Positions 24,866 to 36,708 of a stretch of DNA of 64,000 bases are shown one piece after another. How positions within the stretch are numbered: position 1 is the first letter of the stretch; the number at the start of each line of letters is the position of its first letter. Made by a program: the position numbers and the translations under genes. The DNA is from Cinnamomum chago (taxonomy: Eukaryota; Streptophyta; Magnoliopsida; Laurales; Lauraceae), in contig CP142451.1 of the NCBI GenBank assembly GCA_038049695.1, forward strand, positions 36,080,501-36,144,500. Reading direction: 5' to 3'. The notes beneath the pieces are model-generated. The model saw nothing but the letters and a program-made list of their open reading frames with translations, had not been told where the DNA came from and did no database searches.

Positions 24866-25250
24866 TTAAAAAGCATGTTCGATATTATTTGTCCCACAGT
24901 TGCTCATATGACAGTACATACTATAAATAATGTCATTTACATAAGTCATATGGGTAATTAAATTAGCCAAACTCAGTTCTACATATGGGCCATGAAACAA
25001 TATCACCCAAAGAGGGATCCCAAAAGTTAGATCTTTAACCCTGACAATGTATTGTACGTCAAACTTCGGGATTTCATCTATAACAATCCTATAGCACTCC
25101 TCCTCGGTCGAAAAACCCAATACACATCTATGGGTAATGATAATTTCTTTTCACACTTAATGCAGCAGCCTATTCGAACCCCAGTCTGTGTGTGTTCGGT
25201 TGATTTGTACATGCCTGTTAACATGGGAAATCATCCCAAGCCTACAAAAA
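24866..25250 (-). pseudogene. Block B, unit 3 (possible CACTA transposase C-terminal piece)
   Basis: The longest open copy of block B. It reads GFSTEEECYRIVIDEIPKFD, then VRVKDLTFGIPLWVILFHGP, on the minus strand. Whether the second part is exon or intron is not known. Upstream sequence (25250-25120) is in another frame. Confidence 0.4.
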
Positions 25251-26715
25251 TAATTAGAAACGTATTGTGTTAGCATTTCATCAATCAAAATAATTAAATA
25301 ATTTATTGAATCAATCATGTATGAAAAATATACCTAAGATGAACTCCCATTGTAAGTGAAAGACCGCACCTGTATCCCACCTTGGGCAAGAGTTTGCTTC
25401 AGCTCATCCATTTCCCTTTGCCGGCCCATTTGATCCTCGTTCAACGTTTTCACCTCAGTTTAACTTTTTTTGGAAAACTATTAGGTACGTGTACATAACA
25501 AAACACTTTATACAAACAATAAACACCCGCCAGTTCCCTCCAAACTACAAAGTTCGCTCCATAAAAAAATTTCATTAAATGATTGCCGAAGGCATTTTTT
25601 TTTCCAACAAAACGACGGTCTTGCCAGATGGATGGACGATCGAAAAAATCATAGTCGTTCAAAGGACTGTTAGCAAATCGTCGGAAAAACGACGGACCTG
25701 ATCCGTCAGAAACATTTTCGATTGTTTTTTCTAAATTAAATAAAAATGACTTACCATTTGAAGCAGTCATTATTTTTTAAGGGTTTGTAAAAAAGATTTT
25801 ATAATTAATTTTAAAAATTCACAATTATTTTAAAAAATCCCATAATTTTAAAAATTATAACCTAACATCAATAATACAAGCATCCATTATCCGGCCAATA
25901 AAGAACTCAAGCTAGAAAAAAAAAAAAACATTCATTCATTTAAATTTGGAACCATCAAAATATCTATAAAAAAACAATAGCAAATTTATAGAAAAACATG
26001 TTCGCTATTATTAATAGCACAACTACTCACATGATAGCACATACTAGAAATAAAGTCATTTACTTAAATCTACTGGGTCATGAAATTAGGCAAACACAGT
26101 TCCATATATGGGCCATGAAATGATATCACCCAAAGAGAGATCCCTAAAAGTCAAATATTCACCCCTAACAACTATAAGTCAAACTTCGAGATCTCATCTA
26201 TAACGGTCCCATAGCATCGCTCTTCCTCGGTTGACAAGCCCAATACACGTCCACGAGCAATGGTAATTTCTTTACACACTAATGTAGTAATCTATCAACC
26301 CCGGTCTATCTGTGTGTTCATTAATTTGTACATGCATCTTGACGTGGGGAATCAACCTGAGCCTATAGACAATATTAGAAATGCATCGTGCTATTTTTTC
26401 ATCAATTTAAATAATTAATTGATTTATTGAATCAATCATATAAGAAAAATAAACTTGTATATGAGATGAACTCCTGTGATAACTGGAAGACCGCACTTGT
26501 ATCCCACCTTGAGTAAGAGCTTGTTTCGGCTCATCAATTTCCCTCCGTAGGCCCATATGATCATCTTTCAACTTTTTCACCTTAGTTTAATTTCTTTGGC
26601 AACCTGTTATATATCTGTACATAACAAAATACTTTATATAAATAGTAAACACCCCATTGCCCCTCCACACATAATATACGCCATTAAATGACCGTTAAAG
26701 CTATTCGTTTTTTTA

Positions 26716-27235
26716 AAGGGTGTTTGATGATTGTTAAATATTGCATATTTTAACCCTTATTACTTTGAATTTTATCAGCATCTCATATGCATACCATTTG
26801 CTTTCCACGAAGATTTATCCTTCTATCACATTAATGGATTATCAGATTATATCATGCATAAATTCGATTATTTATAGCGCATTTTTATGGAATTTCTCTT
26901 GTATATGTGGATCTCGCGACTACTCCAACCTTTCGGCTAGTATCCCAAGGCATCAAGAAGAGATTTCAATAAAAAAGTTACATGAAGAAATCTTATTGAA
27001 GAAATATTAGGAAGAGTTGGAAGAATTCTAAAATAAGAGGAGAAGACTTTAAGAATAAAAGAAGTCATTTTCTAACACAAAGGAATGATTGGTGTATTGG
27101 TTAGAGCTTGAGTTGATATGAAATAGGTTATGTGTTCAAACCCCAACAATTACACAAATCCATGTGAAAGCAAAAGAAAAAGAAAAATCTTTTGGCAAGT
27201 TAGATTGTAATTAGAAGCTAAAGTCATAATACAAA
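26716..27235 (+). other. Unrelated insertion in the 1.1 kb array, with a tRNA-like SINE-type piece
   Basis: Replaces the spacer between units 4 and 5. Its first part (TGATGATTGTTAAATATTGC ...) looks like a gypsy LTR fragment. At about 27095-27165 a possible box A (gtattggttagagc) and box B (tgtgttcaaacccc) lie 40 bases apart, as in tRNA-derived SINEs. Neither is certain. Confidence 0.35.
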
Positions 27236-28556
27236 TAATGTCATTTACATAAATTGGGTCATTAAATTAGCCAAACACATTTCTACATATATGGGCCATG
27301 AAACGATATCACCCAAACAGAGATCCCCAAAAGTCAACTCTTCACCTCAACAATTGTACGTCAAACTTTGAGATCTCATCTATAAGAAATCATCCTAAGC
27401 CTACAAACAATATTAGAAGCGTATTGTTTTAGCATTTCATCAATCGAAATAACTAAATAATTTATTAAACGAATCATGTATGGAAAAACTATAATTATAC
27501 CTTAGATGAACTCCCATGATAAGACCTTGGGCAAGAGCTAGCTTTAGCTCATCTATTTCCCTCCGCTGGCTCGTTTGAAACTCGTTCAACGTTTTTAGAT
27601 CAATTTAACTATTTTGGCTACCTGTTAGGTACTTGGACATAACAAAACACTTTATATAAACAGTAAACACCCTAGTTCCCTGCAAACTACAAAATCTGCT
27701 TCGTCAAAAATGTAATTAAACGTCTACCGAAGGTATCAGTTTTTCCAAAGAAATGACGGTCTTGACAGATGGATGGACAATCGAAAAAATCGTAGTAATT
27801 TTTTGAAAACAACTGCCTAGGGTTGTTAGCTAATCGTTGGAAAAACGACAGATCTGGTCAGTCGAAAACATTTCCGATTGTTTCTTTTTAAATTAAATAG
27901 AAATGACTTACCATTAAATGAACTGTTGTTTGGAGCAGTCATTTTATTTATTAAGAATTCTTAATTAATTTTAAAAATTCACAATTATTTTTAAAATCCT
28001 ATTATTTTAAAAATTGTAACCTAGCATTAACAATAAAAGAACCCATTATGCATCCAATAAAGAACTCAAGCTAGCTAAAAAAATCATCCATCCATTTAAA
28101 ATTTAAACCATCCAAATAGCTATCGCAAAACAATAGTAAATTTATAGAAAAACATGTTCGCTAATATGAATAGCTCACATGAGAGCACATACAACAAATA
28201 AAGTCATTTACTTAAATCATATGCATGGGTCATGAAATTAGGCAAACACGGTTGTATATATAGGCCATGAAATGATATATATATCACCCAAAGAGAGATC
28301 CCCAAAGTCAAATCTTCACCCCAACAACTGTAAGTCAAACTTTGGGATCTCATCTATAGCATCCCTCCTCCTCGGTTGACAAGCTCAATATATCTCCATG
28401 GGCAATAGTAATTTCTTTTTGCACATAATGCAACGGCGTACACGAACCCCAGTCTGTTTGTGTCTGCAAACAATATTAGAAATGCATTGTATTAGTATTT
28501 CATCAATCAAAACAATCAAGTAATTTATTGAATCAATCATGTATGAAAAATAAACG

Positions 28557-28687
28557 TGTACCTGAGATGATTTCCCTTGATAAGTGGAAGAGCACACTTG
28601 TATCCCACCTTGGGTAAGAGTTTGTTTTAGCTCATGCATTTCCCTCCACAGGCACATCTAATCCTCTTTAAACTTTTTCACCTCAGT
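28557..28687 (-). pseudogene. Coiled-coil-like block A, unit 6
   Basis: The best open copy of block A. The minus strand reads LWREMHELKQTLTQGGIQV then CSSTYQGKSSQ before a CAG/GTACAC donor. It shows the heptad-like pattern clearly. Confidence 0.45.
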
Positions 28688-28769
28688 AAATTTTTTTTTT
28701 TTTGCAACCTGTTAGGTACCTGTATATAACAAAACACTTTATATAAACAATAAACACCCCAGCGCCCTT

Positions 28770-30300
28770 CCAAACTACAATTACATGGGCACCTCTTTTG
28801 TGCATAGTTTGCAATGTCTGTCTTACCATTGGACTTGCCCAACCTTACCTTAGTTTTTTCACTTGTATGAGTCATTCGTTAAGACTTTGCGTGCATTGAA
28901 TTGCCCACTTATTCCTTCGGAATTATAGATCATTGGTTGTAGTTTACCTGGTAGGCGAGAGCGCATTCCATGCACTTTTGCCTTCTGAGTTATCCGGATC
29001 TTACTTATCCCTTTTCTACCCATTTCAGGGCTAACCATTTCATACTGAAATACTATCTGATATGAGTTAGCTTGTTTCAGCGTAGTCTAGTGCGTCGAGT
29101 CAAGTCTATCTTGTTTACTTTAATTAATTATTGTCTTCTTTACTTTTTAAGTCTTGTTCTGCTCGGTCTTGTCAAGTCTTGTTCCTCTAGTGTGCTAGTC
29201 TGCACGTTCTTATCCCATACTTGTTTTAAGTTAACTAGTTTGAGACTTGTAAAGGGATACTCATTGATACATGTAATTTTAGTCAAGCTTGCTCTCTGTT
29301 TAGAGAGCAGTTCCCTATTAGTTACCATGTATGGAACGGAGTCTAGTTAGACCCTTTTGACTAAACAGAAAGCAGTTCCCTGTTAGTTCCCATGTTTGGA
29401 ACAGAGTCTAGTTAGACCCTTGACTTGGAGTTTTGAGCTGGCATCACTCAGATTCGGTCCAACGAAAGCTAGATGTGGCTGAGTATGGATTAAGTGTTAC
29501 GCAACTCATTGCAATGTAGTTTTGATAAATAGTCACTCCCAGAGGGATTAGTCCAGTCCAAAGGATTGGGAACCCTCCGATAGCCAAAAAAAAAAAAAAA
29601 AAAAGACCATACCTCACCTAGGAAATGTGGTCGCACACCCATGGGAAAGATTACTATGCTCGATGACCATAAATTTGTATTCTTGCAATGGAATCTTGAG
29701 GTTCTAGTTCTTGCTCGCTCTCGACCATGATAAATGTGGTCACACTCGTGATTGCCGAGAGAATTTAGCTACGTGAGATTGCCAATTTGCTAGAATGATC
29801 AGATGTTAGCTTTGTATTGCTTTGATTCTGCAAATAATTACTATTCAAGTATGATCTGCCTAGTTTAGCCTTTATTTGAAGTATGATAACTATCTGTCTT
29901 ATATTTCATACTGAAGCAACATAAAATGCAATTTATTTTGATTATTTTGAAGGTTTTTCTAAGCCCAATAGTGCTACCCTTGGTGCTGTAGGTAACAAAT
30001 CCTCTAACCCTACGCCAGAGGAGGAAGCAGCTAAGGAGGCGCCACAGGGTCTAGCAGAATGGAGCACAGTCAATGTTGTTTAAAGCATCGGATTGGCACA
30101 TGAGTTGGGTGTATCACATTTTGGGTTTTTGGAATACCTTTTGTAGTTTTTGTTTATGGCCGTGTTTTAAAGGCCTTTTTAGGGAATGTAATTAATATAC
30201 TTTTGTAATTGTCAACTTTCAATAAATACAGCATTTTGAAATTTTGTACACTCTAATATCTTGTTTTTATTATTATGGAAATGTTTGTGTGTTATATATT
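28770..30300 (+). other. Probable gypsy LTR-derived sequence, no gene
   Basis: No long coding frame. It includes a 65-bp tandem duplication (29300-29430; gcagttccct at 29307 and 29372), an A-tailed SINE 3' end (29530-29600), and a short open piece (29955-30083) that ends in TAA. That is followed by ggccttttt... and AATAAA at 30221, an arrangement common at the 3' part of Tekay/Del-type LTRs. Assignment is inference. Confidence 0.35.
29530..29603 (+). repeat. SINE 3' end with A tail
   Basis: agagggattagtccagtccaaaggattgggaaccctccgatagcc followed by 19 A. The same tail unit occurs in the SINE cluster at 31803-32363. Confidence 0.7.
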
Positions 30301-30477
30301 TGAGGGAATTTGGCATCATCCTCACATCCAGAACCTTGTGGGATAATCTTTTAGCCGTGAGCTTGGATTAGCTAACAAATCCTGTCCAGACTCATGACAA
30401 TATCCGTTACACCATAGGAATTTGTTCCTCGATAAATTTATGCCCACTTCTCCGACATTAGATCTTATCATCCACAT

Positions 30478-31699
30478 TAGGGGTGAAAGTGGGCCGGGCC
30501 GTCCTAGGGCCGCCCGAGGACGGCCCGTTATAGGCTCGGCCCGAGCTCGGCTCAAAAGACAAAAGAGCCGAGCTAGGGCCTAGTAGGAGGCCCATTTGCT
30601 TAAACGGGCCGAGCTCGGGCTTGATGAAGCTCGGCTCGTAAGCCCTAGGGCCTATATATATTATATATATGTACACTATACAGTATATAATACATATATG
30701 ATATAACATAATCCATAAATCCTAAACCTTAGTTTTAATCAATATAAATAATCTTTAAACCCTAAACATTAAATAATCCATAAATCCTAAACCTAAGCAG
30801 TAAGCCATAGGGCCTACATATATTAATCCATATATTATATATATATATATATATGTGTACACTATACAGTGTATAATACATATATGAATCTATGATACTA
30901 AATAATCCATAAATCCTAAACCTTAGTTTTAATCCAATATAAATAATCCCTAAACCCTAAACCCTAAACCCTAAATACTAAATAATCCATAAACCCTAAA
31001 CCTAAGCACTAAACCTTAAACCCTAATTTTAATCCAATATAAATAATCCCTAAACAACCTTGAGGATGCATGTCTATTAATGGTCTGGAAGACATTTTTT
31101 TAAGTCTTGTAACTCTGGAACATCATTTCCTTTGTTGTTATTATTATTTATTAACAAGGCTCTATTGTTGTTGTTATAGGTGATGCTGGAGACTTTATTT
31201 TATGATGCTGGCCGAATACCTTATTTTATTTTATGATGCTATTGGAGTTTAATTTGATTTGTATTATTGTTGGAGTTTGATAATGCCCATCTACATTAAC
31301 ATTGAACTATTATGGAGTGTTGGAACTTGGCTCCCTTTGCTTTTATGGAGTCTTTCTTATTTTAGTTAATTTTATTGCTGCAATCCAAAAGTATGGGAAT
31401 GGGAATATGGCATGAATGCATGCATTTGACCATTTTTTTATTCTGGTTTGCATATGTAGATTTCTTTGAATTCCTACAGGATTTTTTTTTCCTGAAAATA
31501 TTTTCTTTCGACTAGTGCTATATCAATAGCCAGGCTCAAAGGACTGGCCCTAGGGCCTCATAAATTAATAAGAGCCGAGCCCGAGCCAGGGTTTTTGAAG
31601 CCCTCTCGAGCTCGGGCCAAGCTAGGGCCTACTAAAAAATACTAGGGTCGAGCCTAGGGCCTGTCAAAGCCCGGCTCGGCCCGACCCACTTTCATCCCT
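30478..31699. mobile_element. Non-autonomous hAT derivative with telomere-type repeats
   Basis: Ends TAGGGGTGAAAGTGGGCCGG (left) and CCCACTTTCATCCCT (right, inverted match). Flanks ATCCACAT (30470-30477) and ATCCACAG (31700-31707) match at 7 of 8 bases. The GC-rich subterminal parts are full of gggctcggcc-type inverted motifs. The interior (30638-31060) is a twofold about 163-bp repeat with an (AT)n run and CCCTAAA runs. No transposase. Confidence 0.85.
30945..30995 (+). repeat. Interstitial telomere-type repeat (CCCTAAA)n
   Basis: Four or more perfect or near-perfect CCCTAAA units, with degenerate ones (cctaaacctaagc) around them from 30720 to 31060, inside the hAT derivative. Confidence 0.85.
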
Positions 31700-31802
31700 A
31701 TCCACAGAGACATTGATATAGATTTTCTTTCATGTAATTCATTGATAAGAAGCAGTCTAAAGGCAAAATCTTCTTTTTATGTAATCCAACGACCCAATCT
31801 CC

Positions 31803-32033
31803 AAGGGGTTGGCCGAGTGGTTCGATTGGTCAGGACCACGGTTCCTCCCTCTTTCGGAGTTAGAGGTCTTGGTATCGACCCTCGGTTTCCCCTTTTTTAG
31901 GAATCAAAGGTTGAGTCCACTAATGTTACCACCTTGGGGCCACATGGGTGTTTACTTGGCTTTCCTCTGGGTCCGGAGGGATTAGTCCAGCCAAAAGGGT
32001 TGGGAACCATTCGCTAGCCAAGGAAAAAAAAAA
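31803..32033 (+). mobile_element. tRNA-derived SINE
   Basis: Box A TGGCCGAGTGG at 31810-31820 and box B GGTATCGACCC at 31871-31881 give an RNA polymerase III promoter of tRNA-Ser/Leu type. A tRNA-unrelated body follows and an A-rich tail ends at 32033. The left flank gtaatccaacgaccc (31781-31795) is the presumed target sequence. Confidence 0.85.
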
Positions 32034-32380
32034 GTAATCATATGACCCCTGGTTCCCCCTTCTTCAAAAATCGAAGGTTGAGTCCACTAGTGCTACCACC
32101 TTGAGGCCACGGGGGTGTTTACCCAGCTTCCCTCCGGGCCCGGAGGGATTAGTCCAATTCAAAGGGTTGGGAACCCTCCGATAGAAAAAAAAAAGAAAGT
32201 AATTCAATGACCCCCGGTTCCCCTTCTTCAGGAATCGAAGGGTGAGTCCACTAGTGCTCTCACTTTGGGGCCACAAGGGTGTTTACCTAGCTTCCCTCTA
32301 TGCTTGGAGGGATTAGTCCAGCGCAAAGGGTTGAAAACCCTCTTATAGCCAAAAAAAAAAAAAGGTAATCCAATGACCCC
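32034..32380 (+). repeat. Two extra tandem SINE tail units (165-166 bp)
   Basis: Units start with the target-like gtaat(c)caatgacccc at 32034 and 32199, and a third copy of that target sequence sits at 32364-32380. Each has the SINE body from ggttcccc-ttcttca to gaaccctc and its own A tail, but no box A/B head. Confidence 0.85.
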
Positions 32381-32934
32381 AAATAGAAATTGGTCATTAA
32401 TAAGAGGTGTCTCCTCTATAACAGAGAGATACTCCTCAAGCATATGTAGGATTTTATTTCTTCTTCTTCCAAGACAAGAGGCCTCATTTCTCCATTTCGA
32501 AAAGACAACAAACTTGCATCTCATTTGGCCCAATTTTTTGTTTGATCAGGTAAGGAATCTTCTGACAGAAATGATTCGATTGAATCACAACAGAATCAAA
32601 TGGTAAAAAGTTTAATCAAAACAAAAGGATCTAACAAATTCGCCATCTGATGGTTTTTTTTTAAAGACTTTTGTTAGTTGTTAAATGGGACTCAACTTGA
32701 CTCGGTTGAGTCCGATGCTCCACAGCCCCTAGGAATTTCTAGCGATCAAGTTTCTTCGTAGATCTGCACAAAGACTCAATACTCCGATCCTTTTTCTTAA
32801 TATCTTGCCATCTTTGAATGTAATCGGGATCTCTTAAATAGGATTCTATTATCGTTGGGATGATGATTAGTGGTTGAGATGCACGCGAGGTTTTAGGATC
32901 TTCTTTTCTTATTTTTATAGAACAGTATTTATAT
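32381..32934. other. No recognised gene
   Basis: Short open frames only. A minus-strand frame (32960-32739) encodes 60-70 residues with a charged C-terminus (RDPDYIQRWQDIKKKDRS) that I cannot assign. It may be a remnant of a real gene. Confidence 0.3.
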
Positions 32935-34233
32935 GGGGTTTTTATCAAAAGCATCCTCAAATATAACTATGCCTCTAAAAGCATCATTAAATACATGTAA
33001 TGTACAAAAGCATCTTATACGGCATACTCTTAGTTTTCCTAGACCAAATTGCCCCTCCAACCCCTTTCTCGCGATATCGATACTTGATTTCATGACATCG
33101 AGACTTGATTTTATACATTGATTTTATACATTGAAGTATTTCAAGGCTAGTTCAACTCCTTTCCCGCAACATTGAAACTTGATTTTGCAACATTGAGACT
33201 TGATTTTGCGATATCGAGACTTGATTTGGCAGAGTACATTGAAGTATTTGGAAGTTAGTTCAACTATTTTCTCGCGACATTGAGACTTAATTGCAAGACA
33301 TTGAGACTTGACTTAGCACATTGAAGTATTTCGAGGTTAATTCAACTCCTTTCTCGTGACATTGAGACTTAATTTCATGACAATAAGACTTGATTTGGCG
33401 CATTAAAGCATTTCTAGGCTACTCTTTTTTTCAATTCTCAAATTCGCTGGTTGATTTTTCCCTTTTCTCATTAGCCGTTAGATCCGCTCTTCAAAAGTTA
33501 GTAATTCAAAGATCGAGAGATCTAAGGGCTAAGGAGAAAAGGGAAAAATCAACTAGGCCGTTCGAGAATTGAAAAAAAAAAAAAAAAAAAACTAGCTTAA
33601 AAATACTGCAATGTTCTAAATCTAAGTCTTGATGTTGTGAGAAAATGGTTGAACTAACTTCAGAATACTTTAATATGCCATGCCAAATAAAGTCTTGATA
33701 TCGCGAAATGAAGTCTCGATGTTGTAGGAATGAGGTTGAACTAGCCTCAAAATACTATAATGTGTCAAACCAAGTCTCGATGTCATGAGAGAGAAGTTGG
33801 AGGGGCAATTTGGTCAGAGAGAAATCAGAATATGCTATAAAGTGCTGCTACCTACACACTGCGTTTTGCTCTCCACACACTGCAATAGATTGTGACTAAA
33901 ATGCCCACTTGTAAATTTACCAAAATGTCTGAACTTCAGCCCTCCCAGTATACTTGAAATGCTATCTACACATTGCGTATTTTCCCTCCACTTGAAATGT
34001 CTGAACGTATGTTAAGGGTTTCACTCCTCTCCACTTCCTTCCATTTCGTCTGTGCCATGCATCATGAAATGAAGACAAGGTTTCTACTTCTTCCTGCATT
34101 TTACTGATCTTTACTTCCTCCCTCTTTCATCTTCTCTTTCGGTTTCAATCCTCACTTCATTCTCAATTGACTGCAACTCATTAATCTTGATTTCATTCAA
34201 AGTTGAAACCCAATTTGCTAGCATTCTTAATCA

Positions 34234-36700
34234 ATGGACGAGCAAAAGGAGAAGCAGATGATGTCTCCCGATCATTCTAGCAACGTCGAAGTAAGCATAT
34301 TCATCACAACTTGTGTATATGGGCAGAGACGAACCGTTCGGCCTTGCATGTCCGACCGAATGTCCTCTGCGCGGCCTTTCAGGGCTGAACAGAGGTACTT
34401 TGCGCGGCCCTGAAAGGCCGAACAGAGGTACTCTGCGCGGCACTACAGTGTCGAGAAGAAGCAAAATATGCGGACATGCATGGCCGAAAATAAGGACATT
34501 ATGTGGACATGCATGGCCGAACAATTTAATTTTGTCCGGATATTCAGAGCCGTGCGGTTGTGTCATTTACGTACTCTAACAAAATTGGTTCCATAGCAGT
34601 TTCATGCGCCTACTGAATGCAGCAAGGTTGGCTCGGAATGTGTGGTCGACTATAATAATGAGTTTATCACCGAAGAGGTAATTAATCAAGATGAATCATT
34701 CGATATTTAAATTGATGTAGTTACTTTGTTCAATATAATTTTGTTTGGTTATGCGCAGATATTCACAAGCCGAGAATCCCTAATTAATTGGGCTCGTGAT
34801 GTTGGGAGGAGAAATGGTTTCATTGTTGTGATTAAGACATCTGTAGCGCCCAACATGAGAAATAAAAAACCAAGGCTGACCCTTGGGTGTGAAAGGAATG
34901 GGTCTTATAGAGACACGAGGATTACTAAAGACGGGACTGGTGGGAAGAAATTGAAGCAGACTGGTTCGAAAAAATGTGGATGCCCATTCACGTTACAAGG
35001 CAAAGTGGTTGGCTCAAATGATGAATGGATGTTGCATGTAGTGTGTGGTGTGCATAATCATCCTGTTGCAGACTTTCTGGAAGGACACTCATTTGCAGGG
35101 AGATTAACAAAGGATGAAACTTCAGTGCCGGTGGACATGTCCAAGAATATGGTTCGGCCAAAAGATATTTTGGTGACATTGAAACATAAAAATGAGTTAA
35201 ATGTAAGCACAATGAAAACCATTTACAATGCACGTTAAAGGCATAAAGTTGCGGAGAGGGCTGGACGGAGTCAGATGTAGCAACTGTTGAAATTATTGGC
35301 GGAGCATGGTTACATTGAGTGGCATAGGAAATGTCCTGCAACAGATACTGTCATTGACTTGTTCTTCACACACCCTACCAGCGTAGACCTCTTGCGTGCA
35401 TTTCCTCATGTGTTGATAATGGACTGCACCTACAAGACCAATCGGTATCGAATGCCCTTATTGGAGATTGTTGGGGTTACATCCACAAAGAAGACTTTTT
35501 CGGTATGCATTGTATTTCTCCAGAATGAACGTGAAGATTGCTACTCATGGGCATTGGGTATTTTGCACAAAGTTATTGACGAGGGTGTTCTTCCTAGTGT
35601 TATCGTCACTGACAGAGAGATAGCTTTAATGAACGCCATATCTATTGTTTTCCCCGGCGCCAAACATCTTTTATGTAGATGGCATATCAACAGAAATATC
35701 TTGGCTAAATGCAAGAAGTTGTTTGAGACGAAGGAAAAGTGGAACCGGTTTATAATGAGCTGGAACATGTTGGTCTCTTCATCCACAGAGGAACATTACA
35801 ATCTGCAATTCAACTTATTTCTAAAGGAGTTCATTGCCTATCTTGCAGCACTTCAATATGTTAGAGTGTCTTGGTTAGATGCGTACAAGGATAGATTTGT
35901 GGCTGCCTCGACGGACAATGTCATGCATCTTAGGAACACTACTACAAACAGGGTGGAGAGTTCACATGCACAGCTGAAGCGGCAGCTTGGATCAAGTCAG
36001 GGGACTTTTGAAGACTCATGGATGAAGATACACAACCTATTGTTGCTACAACATACAGATATAAAAATATCATTTGAAAAAAGTAAGACAGTTGTGCAAC
36101 ACAATTTCAAGCCTTCTGAATTCAAAGAACTTCGTGGGAACATTTCTATATGTGTATTAGAGAAAATATTGGCCGAGACGAAACGAGCATCATCCGTCGG
36201 TATTGATAGAGATGCTTGTGGCTGTGTACTTCGACAGACACATGGCCTACCTTGTGCTCATGAGATTGCAGAATACATAAGTGCTGGTTGCCCTATTCCT
36301 TTAGATTGCACGCATATGCATTGGCGCAAGCTTGACTTACTACATACCGCTTATGACCAGGACTCCAGTGTCAATTTGGATTGCATGCCAGAGATAGATT
36401 TAATTGTCGAACAGTTCAGAGGCTATGATTCGAGAAAGAAGTTACAGATCTTGGATAAGCTTAGGGAGCTTGCAAAACCTGAGACGACCTCACTGATCGA
36501 GCCAGATTCGAAAACTAAATGTCGGGGGCGCCCCAAATTGAAATTGCACAATTCTACTAAACGTGAACCCTCTTCCTTTGAATATGTCGAATCAGCTCAG
36601 GATAGTTACTCTCCTGTCTTAAAGATGGAAGAGACTATTGTCAGCAGTGGGGCCTCTTTGGTGCCCGTGAAGAAGCTGATTCCTAAGCAAAAGGTCAGCC
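34234..36700 (+). pseudogene. MULE transposase (FAR1/MURA type), two in-frame stops
   Basis: Exons with consensus borders: 34234-34290 (ATG GAC GAG ...; donor GTAAGC), 34600-34677 (donor GTAATT), and 34759 onward, all joining in phase 0. The third begins with a FAR1-type DNA-binding finger (INWARDVGRRNGFIVVIKTS, then KKCGCPF ... VCGVHNHP). The MULE DDE core follows at 35395-35700 (VLIMDCTYKTNRYRMPLLE, VIVTDREIALMN, HLLCRWHINRN). A SWIM zinc finger is at 36217-36270 (CGCVLRQTHGLPCAHE). Stops at 35236 (TAA) and 35278 (TAG) interrupt the stretch before the core; the downstream frame stays open for 590 codons. The coding end is about 36700, beyond which the frame runs antisense to the next gene. 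Otherwise well kept, so inactivation looks recent. Confidence 0.9.
34325..34560 (+). repeat. MULE-2 left hairpin array
   Basis: About six units of 37-41 bp, each with an imperfect palindrome (for example gcggccctgaaaggccgaac). It lies in the first intron of the transposase gene. Confidence 0.8.
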
Positions 36701-36708
36701 GCACTTAC

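Larger units (their letters stand above)
19681..28770 (-). repeat. Tandem array of about six ~1.1 kb units with coding-like blocks
   Basis: The landmark ccatgaaa-tgatatcaccc occurs at 20074, 21202, 24992, 26115, 27298 and 28268. Spacings are 1.0-1.2 kb once the 2.5 kb MULE is removed. Each unit has, on the minus strand, block A (a coiled-coil-like peptide, typically REMDELKQTLTQGGIQVRSS, ended by a CAG/GT donor), then block B (contains CKEITIAHGRVLGLSTEEE and CYRIVIDEIPKFD, preceded by an AG acceptor). An AT-rich spacer follows with short inverted motifs (aaacgact/agtcgttt). B's pattern is reminiscent of the C-terminal region of CACTA (En/Spm) transposases; this is inference. All copies carry frame damage. 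No CACTA terminal repeats were seen. Confidence 0.7.

Noticed and set aside
30720-31060. Chromosome end or telomere because of CCCTAAA runs
   Set aside because: The runs are few, degenerate, and enclosed by the terminal repeats of a hAT element.
31803-31885. A tRNA gene with A and B boxes
   Set aside because: The cloverleaf cannot be completed and the region continues into a SINE body with A tail.
32739-32960. Minus-strand 73-codon frame ending RDPDYIQRWQDIKKKDRS
   Set aside because: Looks protein-like, but I recognise no family, splice partner or organelle source, so it is not called as a gene.
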